The notes under the pieces are model-generated. The model was not told where the DNA came from. It saw nothing but the letters and a program-made list of their open reading frames with translations, and did not search any database. A stretch of 29,764 nt of DNA from positions 1 through 29,764 of the forward strand of contig QXVZ01019767.1 in the NCBI GenBank assembly GCA_008931825.1. The letters are read 5' to 3'. The position numbers and the translations under genes were made by a program. The DNA is from Phallusia fumigata. Taxonomy: Eukaryota; Chordata; Ascidiacea; Phlebobranchia; Ascidiidae. Below, one piece after another: positions 28,801-29,764 of this stretch (within the stretch, counting starts at the first letter, position 1; every line of letters begins with the position of its first letter).

Positions 28801-29672
28801 GTTTGGAATCATTATTTGTTGAATTTTTGTCCCGTTTTATTGCCACTAAAACTGAGATATTTTTCCAAACAAAATAATTGATCGTTGATTTGTAGATCAA
28901 AGTATTTGGATAAACTTCCATCACCGGAGCCTTCAGGACGACGGAGTCCAGTTCGCGGCAAACTCACCTCAACTGGGTAAGAATTTAAAATAATACAATG
29001 CATAGTTGGTTAGGCGTGTCTGAAAAGTGAATGTATTTTTGCTTTATCTCCCAATTGTTGGGAAAAGGGCCAGTGTTTTGAGGTAATTCGCTAGAACGTT
29101 TTTACATCTGTTAACTAGAAGCTAGGGCACGAGCCAAGACCACAGGTTGTTCTGTTTTGCCCGGGACCGAACATTTCATGGCATTACTTAATGCTCCGCC
29201 GAGCATCCTCGGGTTATGACGGCGTCACTCATGTGTGACGTACCAATAGATTGACAATAGACATATTTTTATTCTATGAAACTGTAATGTCGTCATTTTG
29301 ACCTTTCAAAAAAGTAAGTGTGACAAACCTTACAAATTACAGAAAGAAAGTCTTTGTATTTGTTGCGTCGTATTGTAGTCTATACCAAACTTTTGGGTAT
29401 CATAACGCGACGAAACAGTCGCTATCGGTGCCCTACATGCAGCAAAATTTAAAGCAAAGGAGAAAAAAGTTTAATATCTTTCTCTCATCCGTTTTTTCCA
29501 TACACAGAAGTCGATCACCGACAAGTGTTCGAGGTCGATCTCCATCACCGGTCAACCTCCGATCTGTAAGTCCACAATCATCATCATCCGAAGATCAACC
29601 ACAACATCCAGCAGAAGACATGGGGAAGATTCGTGAGCACGAGATTAAATCAACGGGATCAATTCGTGACAG
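1689..29672 (+). CDS. SVIL: supervillin-like gene, N-terminal part (multi-exon, continues past window)
   Basis: Spliced gene: exons 1689-1849, 3580-3867, 4125-4268, 4750-4820, 5031-5235, 5499-5653, 6612-7861, 9918-10810, 11152-11229, 15030-15129, 15487-15587, (gap), 27351-27451, 27749-27954, 28896-28976, 29508-29672. Every intron in the first and second block has GT..AG ends and matching phase, mostly phase 2. No stop interrupts about 1149 and 184 codons. The product is Lys/Ser/Pro-rich and probably disordered, with short helical segments. MTQPIT (exon 11) and RYNTQPV (exon 13) match, in order, motifs I recall from the supervillin N-terminal half. In vertebrates that half binds actin, myosin II and membrane partners, and precedes gelsolin-like repeats and a villin headpiece. 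None of those C-terminal domains is in the window. The identification rests on the two motifs, the length and the general composition. A divergent relative, for example with caldesmon-like features, is the main alternative. Confidence 0.6.
1850..3579. other. intron 1
   Basis: GT..AG intron of 1.73 kb, ending in a strong pyrimidine tract (ctttcttttttttcag). Contents: an ambiguous base at 3004 with no duplicated flank, and a small perfect inverted repeat (9-bp stem) at 3070-3078/3089-3097. Open frames on either strand (for example 2383-2673) have no recognisable motif. Confidence 0.7.
3580..3867 (+). CDS. SVIL: exon 2, basic helical segment
   Basis: Phase 2 at both ends, about residues 54-150. 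It is very Lys/Asp/Glu-rich: a KKDGHKTDKKDEIADKAKRK stretch runs into a predicted helix KFRENLSKFQRESKQAESVK. Two in-phase donors exist nine bases apart: gtcttg at 3859 and gtgatc at 3868. Both leave AG as the split codon, so three residues may be optional. The open frame continues upstream into the intron by chance (from 3464), but the pyrimidine tract and phase fix the acceptor at 3579. Confidence 0.75.
4125..4268 (+). CDS. SVIL: exon 3
   Basis: 48 codons, phase 2 in and out, about residues 150-198. The acceptor is aacag at 4120-4124 and the donor is GTAAAA at 4269. The product begins R-APPVSRPANLEVPGRRSL and continues Lys/Arg/Thr-rich. The neighbouring frame is also open for 64 codons, but only this frame joins exons 2 and 4 without a stop. 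No domain is recognised. Confidence 0.65.
4750..4820 (+). CDS. SVIL: exon 4
   Basis: 71-base exon with a cttag acceptor and a perfect GTAAGT donor at 4821. It enters in phase 2 and leaves in phase 1. It encodes about 24 residues (SPKEKDESDRYSTTSSARAT...), acidic and Ser/Thr-rich. Linker sequence with no domain recognised. Confidence 0.7.
5031..5235 (+). CDS. SVIL: exon 5, Ser-rich linker and short helix
   Basis: About residues 222-290. The acceptor is tcgttttcag ending at 5030; the donor is GTGCGT at 5236. It enters in phase 1 and leaves in phase 2. The first half is almost entirely Ser/Thr/Ala. It is followed by a charged helix KFSRAELAMERHMERMRKAT and another Ser/Pro run. Such S-rich tracts next to a basic amphipathic helix suit a phosphorylated linker with a short binding helix, but no family motif is visible. 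Confidence 0.75.
5499..5653 (+). CDS. SVIL: exon 6
   Basis: About residues 290-342, phase 2 in and phase 1 out. The acceptor is cttacag, ending at 5498; the donor is GTAAGA at 5654. It encodes KPKSRQATETDPLDGISATK followed by a segment with two Pro-rich turns (YSPPPQK) and DVSDPSLGKIEE. It is polar and probably disordered, with candidate proline-directed phosphorylation sites (S-P). Confidence 0.75.
5654..6611. other. intron 6
   Basis: 958-base GT..AG intron. An ambiguous base sits at 6236 in an A/T run without duplicated flanks, so it is probably a base-call ambiguity rather than a contig join. I see no gene, repeat or regulatory motif that stands out. Confidence 0.7.
6612..7861 (+). CDS. 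SVIL: exon 7, large central exon
   Basis: The largest exon: 1250 bases, about residues 342-758, entering in phase 1 and ending in phase 0 at a perfect GTAAGT donor (7862). It opens with a DRKTADRSEIVDESLSSPSR segment, then a heptad-like helix (VEEAIDTFRKLSEEIDTLKS) at about 6819-6880. A strongly basic KKTKSKAKKKDRGK patch follows. Next comes a long Thr/Val/Lys-rich low-complexity region with recurring KISTET/KICTEL units. It ends with the helix MSAAEKRARLRRAVLKYQQE followed by an acidic-Ser run (SSSDESVFSDGSSSDDD). The acidic-Ser stretch is a plausible CK2-type target. A 340-codon open frame on the opposite strand is a codon-composition shadow. Confidence 0.85.
7862..9917. other. intron 7
   Basis: 2.06-kb GT..AG intron, phase 0. 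It contains one unmerged contig join (113-base duplicate around n at 9411). Otherwise I see only AT-rich sequence with no gene. Two near-identical CATTCCCACAC words at about 9593 and 9660 may belong to an old interspersed repeat. Confidence 0.65.
9298..9524. repeat. unmerged contig overlap (113 bp x2) around n 9411
   Basis: Bases 9298-9410 and 9412-9524 are the same 113-base sequence, differing at about two positions near the end (cacctttcc versus cacacttcc), with a single n between them. The second copy continues into new sequence while the first stops exactly at the n. This is what a failed merge of two overlapping contigs gives, so the true locus most likely has one copy. Confidence 0.8.
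9918..10810 (+). CDS. SVIL: exon 8, repeated [MF]WEN motifs
   Basis: 893 bases, phase 0 in (acceptor gacag ending 9917) and phase 2 out (GTAAGG at 10811), about residues 759-1056. It is basic and Ser/Pro-rich, with five short related motifs: LKAMWETK (10116), MLSMWENKK (10341), AKALFHNMSK (10440), KSVFENISK (10548) and VRQMWENKS (10773). The Met-Trp-Glu-x-Lys form resembles the MWEK and LWEK sites of caldesmon that bind calmodulin and contact actin. An acidic patch (ESDFEDEDLSD) precedes the last motif. In reading past the donor the frame meets a TAA at once, confirming the splice. No enzymatic domain is seen; an actin/calmodulin-binding scaffold role is inferred. Confidence 0.85.
10811..11151. 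other. intron 8
   Basis: 341-base AT-rich intron (GTAAGG..cttag). It holds a short tandem-like pair: 'acatctacctaataaa' around 11091 repeats 'atctacctaataataaa' just upstream. Nothing else is seen. Confidence 0.7.
11152..11229 (+). CDS. SVIL: exon 9
   Basis: 26 codons, phase 2 at both ends, acceptor ccttag and donor GTAGAT at 11230. It encodes SGPVSGDTSREQDTKQAWDS, then GSNES. The QAWDS segment could be a further degenerate copy of the Trp-acidic motif of exon 8. The donor is weaker than its neighbours (GTAGAT), so optional inclusion is possible. Skipping it would preserve frame because the length is a multiple of three. Confidence 0.65.
13029..13077. promoter_or_regulatory. inverted pair of extended E-boxes
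   Basis: GTGGTCACGTG (13029-13039) and CACGTGACCAC (13067-13077) are perfect 11-bp inverted copies separated by 27 bases. The right one contains GTCACGTGAC, the palindromic form bound by USF/MITF/TFE-type bHLH-zip factors in animals. The spacing and symmetry in otherwise AT-rich intron suggest an enhancer or alternative promoter element, or a foldable inverted repeat. No TATA box is evident nearby. Confidence 0.4.
13417..13641. repeat. unmerged contig overlap (112 bp x2) around n 13529
   Basis: 13417-13528 and 13530-13641 are identical as far as I can read, with one n between. Sequence before the first and after the second copy is unique. It is best explained as an unmerged contig overlap, not a biological tandem repeat. 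Confidence 0.8.
15030..15129 (+). CDS. SVIL: exon 10
   Basis: 100 bases, phase 2 in and phase 0 out, about residues 1082-1115. The acceptor is ttattgcag and the donor is a perfect GTAAGT at 15130. It encodes EVLQSAEPEPEKMPITTKPP then TIVKKSPAKSNIQ, a Pro/Lys/Glu-rich linker. Codon phase joins exon 9 (AG+T, Ser) and exon 11. Confidence 0.75.
15130..15486. other. intron 10
   Basis: 357-base GT..AG intron, phase 0, T-rich. I see nothing in it beyond ordinary splice signals; the open frame 15406-15591 merely runs from the intron into exon 11. Confidence 0.7.
15487..15587 (+). CDS. SVIL: exon 11, MTQPIT supervillin motif
   Basis: 101 bases, phase 0 in (tttgtcag) and phase 2 out (GTAAAC at 15588), about residues 1116-1149. 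It begins RKISAKKKGGRRSMTQPITG and ends with a helix ending ELVKEQ. The R-S-[ML]-T-Q-P-I-T core followed by two acidic residues and Val matches a segment I recall from vertebrate supervillin, located before the FNKLS/TQPVT region. This is the strongest family clue in the window together with exon 13. The phase it leaves (AG plus one base) does not fit exon 13 at its best acceptor. Confidence 0.75.
17094..17280 (-). mobile_element. degenerate non-LTR retrotransposon reverse transcriptase fragment
   Basis: On the minus strand the frame reads a segment with FDLRKAFD at about 17219-17242 and, about 40 residues later, NINDLPAEN at about 17095-17121. These are the RT motif A block ([FV]xDLRKAFD) and the Y-INDLP block that precedes the catalytic YADD in LINE-type and related reverse transcriptases. 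The spacing is much shorter than in intact RTs, and the intervening Q-G-S-x-L-G-P block is unrecognisable. This is therefore an internally deleted relic. No endonuclease domain, YADD or tail is seen. It is a transposon fossil, not an expressed gene. Confidence 0.6.
17754..18022. mobile_element. hAT-like MITE, copy 1, with 8-bp target-site duplication
   Basis: The 269-base element begins CAGTGGTATCCAAC and ends TTTGAAACACAG, imperfect terminal inverted repeats of the CAGTGGTTTCCAA type typical of non-autonomous hAT elements. It is flanked by perfect 8-bp direct repeats GGTTAAAT (17746-17753 and 18023-18030), the hAT target-site length. It has no coding capacity. A perfect 10-bp palindrome (AACGCAAACT gtc AGTTTGCGTT, 17860-17882) sits in the middle. 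Confidence 0.7.
18486..18672 (-). mobile_element. second (allelic) copy of the RT fragment
   Basis: Same minus-strand reading as the copy at 17094-17280, with DLRKAFD and NINDLPAEN conserved and a few substitutions (for example I to F before DLRKAFD). It starts directly after the n at 18485, so its truncated end is set by the contig boundary. It probably represents the other allele rather than a second insertion. Confidence 0.6.
19152..19411. mobile_element. hAT-like MITE, copy 2 (allelic)
   Basis: The same element in the second contig copy: starts CAGTGGTTTCCAAC, ends GGGAAACACAG, flanked by GGTTCAAT (19144-19151) and GGTTAAAT (19412-19419), 7 of 8 matching. About 260 bases. The central palindrome is partly broken here (aaagcaaactgtcattttgcg). 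Confidence 0.7.
20002..20373 (-). other. unassigned antisense open frame
   Basis: Removing the artificial duplication leaves about 90 minus-strand codons, from about 20373 to a TAG at 20002. The peptide is polar and protein-like (TNRGQPTSLIDMNYHSPAKC; TKIYFVHRRVNDRLTSQSML). It has no Met start of its own, so it would be a terminal exon or a transposon remnant. I do not recognise a family. Chance is a real possibility. Confidence 0.2.
20147..20373. repeat. unmerged contig overlap (113 bp x2) around n 20260
   Basis: 20147-20259 and 20261-20373 read identically (tgacatttagcagg to gtgactcagt), with one n between them. It creates an artificial repeat in the minus-strand open frame of this region. 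Probably one copy in the genome. Confidence 0.8.
20883..21206 (+). other. small open frame with two hydrophobic segments
   Basis: From ATG 20883 the frame is open to the TGA at 21204-21206 (about 107 codons). It has a short basic N-terminus (MQVKKRG), a hydrophobic run (VYLFYLVCYLVFVTLIAAFG), a Cys-containing polar loop and a second hydrophobic run (VCCLTLILISVIT). This resembles a small two-pass or signal-anchored membrane protein. T-rich intron sequence produces such hydrophobic frames by chance, and there is no homology I recognise. Confidence 0.15.
23179..23367 (+). CDS. SVIL: candidate exon 12 (phase-compatible with exon 11)
   Basis: An excellent acceptor (long pyrimidine tract ending actcgcag at 23178) would join exon 11 in phase 2 (AG+A, Arg). 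The frame then stays open to a TGA at 23390. It reads PESLSSQR, a stretch of mixed residues, then DEKRLNARIRIDRQIQTSR, which loosely recalls the Arg-rich R-x-R-I-D segment just before TQPVT in supervillin. The end shown uses GTTGCA at 23368, a weak donor that leaves phase 2. Exon 13 at its best acceptor needs phase 1. A competing frame (LRRHAQKCARRFRQSVTQQL) is also open. Two non-synonymous differences from copy 2 lie near its start. Confidence 0.3.
24332..24520 (+). CDS. SVIL: candidate exon 12, second contig copy
   Basis: Equivalent of 23179-23367, with the same acceptor and open frame and an offset of 1153 bases. N and H near the start become S and Q. Everything from about 24373 on is identical to copy 1. 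It most likely represents the other allele of one exon. Counting both would wrongly duplicate the segment in a predicted protein. Confidence 0.3.
27351..27451 (+). CDS. SVIL: exon 13, RYNTQPV supervillin motif
   Basis: 101 bases; acceptor tatttgtcag ending 27350 (phase 1), donor GTAAAA at 27452 (phase 0). It encodes PKRGSLKRYNTQPVDLELVL then a basic helix (EARRKLQGDEVTE). R-Y-x-T-Q-P-V followed by a short helix with Leu/Val matches the second TQP segment of vertebrate supervillin (RYQTQPVTLGEV). The frame is open upstream to 27263, so alternative acceptors exist. One after ggtag at 27323 would restore phase 2 and add about nine residues. Confidence 0.7.
27452..27748. other. intron 13
   Basis: 297-base T-rich GT..AG intron, phase 0. 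Nothing notable is seen. Confidence 0.7.
27749..27954 (+). CDS. SVIL: exon 14
   Basis: 206 bases, phase 0 in (atttgcag) and phase 2 out (GTAAGG at 27955). It encodes DSAPAPSVKVDVPRDRVRKI, a short helix SEEIQSKFEDSS, then a Pro/Arg/Ser- and Asp-rich tail ending GRKVGKLK. The unit VRKISEEIQSKFE resembles FRKLSEEIDTLKS of exon 7. A neighbouring frame is open for 78 codons, but only this frame joins exons 13 and 15. Confidence 0.8.
27955..28895. other. intron 14
   Basis: 941-base GT..AG intron containing a hAT-like MITE (28073-28343). The remainder is AT-rich with no other gene seen. Confidence 0.7.
28073..28343. mobile_element. hAT-like MITE in intron 14
   Basis: Starts CAGTGGTTTCCAATA and ends GGTTGGGAACCACTG, giving imperfect terminal inverted repeats of the CAGTGGTTCCCAACC class seen at hAT ends. 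It is 271 bases long without coding capacity. Flanking 8-mers ATGTACAC (28065-28072) and GTTTACAC (28344-28351) match at 6 of 8, consistent with an aged 8-bp target-site duplication. The interior differs from the MITE in the large intron, so it is a different subfamily. Confidence 0.65.
28896..28976 (+). CDS. SVIL: exon 15
   Basis: 81 bases, phase 2 in and out; acceptor gatttgtag ending 28895, donor GTAAGA at 28977. It encodes SKYLDKLPSPEPSGRRSPVR then GKLTSTG: basic, Ser/Pro-rich, with S-P phosphorylation-type sites. Its length is a multiple of three, so it can be skipped without changing frame. Confidence 0.7.
28977..29507. other. intron 15
   Basis: 531-base GT..AG intron with a long pyrimidine tract before the acceptor at 29507. 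A gatgacggcgtcactcatgtgtgacg stretch near 29216 is a loose CRE-like cluster. Nothing else is seen. Confidence 0.65.
29508..29672 (+). CDS. SVIL: exon 16, SP/RS-rich (last exon in window)
   Basis: 165 bases, phase 2 in and out; donor GTAGAG at 29673. It encodes SRSPTSVRGRSPSPVNLRSV, a Ser/Glu/Gln stretch, then MGKIREHEIKSTGSIRDR. It contains several R-S-P/S-P sites. A perfect internal GTAAGT at 29567 could act as an earlier donor (phase 0). The gene continues beyond the right edge. Confidence 0.75.
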
Positions 29673-29764
29673 GTAGAGAAGGTTATGTTTCGATAAGAGT
29701 CTTGGTTTTCTTGACTTAACTTGAGTCATGTTCTGCAAAACATTTGTCGTGATTAGAGTCATAT

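Overview
The window looks like one stretch of an animal (metazoan) nuclear genome. Long AT-rich introns with GT..AG borders separate short, more GC-rich exons, and there are no bacterial features. A tunicate such as Ciona is my best guess, from the modest intron sizes and the apparent high heterozygosity, but I cannot prove it. Several single n characters are flanked by two near-identical copies of the same sequence. These look like contig ends, often from two haplotypes a few percent apart, joined without being merged.

The window is dominated by one plus-strand gene running from about 1.7 kb past the right edge. I chained 15 well-supported exons by frame and intron phase. Exons 1-11 (1689-15587) join without a frame break into about 1149 codons, and exons 13-16 (27351-29672) join into about 184 more. 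The two blocks do not agree in phase, so at least one exon, or a different splice site, is missing between them. A candidate, exon 12, lies near 23.2 kb and is repeated near 24.3 kb in the second contig copy. The protein is charged, rich in Ser, Pro and Lys, and probably disordered, with a few short helices. Two motifs, MTQPIT (exon 11) and RYNTQPV (exon 13), match in sequence and order two motifs I know from the N-terminal half of vertebrate supervillin, an actin- and myosin-binding membrane-skeleton protein. I therefore call it a supervillin-like gene. Its gelsolin-like repeats and villin headpiece would lie beyond the window. Exon 8 carries repeated [MF]WEN-type motifs like the calmodulin/actin-binding MWEK motifs of caldesmon.

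Region by region: 1-1688 is upstream sequence with no firm gene. 1689-11229 holds exons 1-9. 11230-15029 is an intron with an unmerged contig join and a symmetrical E-box pair. 15030-15587 holds exons 10-11. 15588-27350 is a large repeat-laden intron holding a degenerate non-LTR reverse transcriptase fragment, a hAT-like MITE with an 8-bp target-site duplication, three or four contig joins and the candidate exon 12. 27351-29672 holds exons 13-16, with a second hAT-like MITE in the intron before exon 15.
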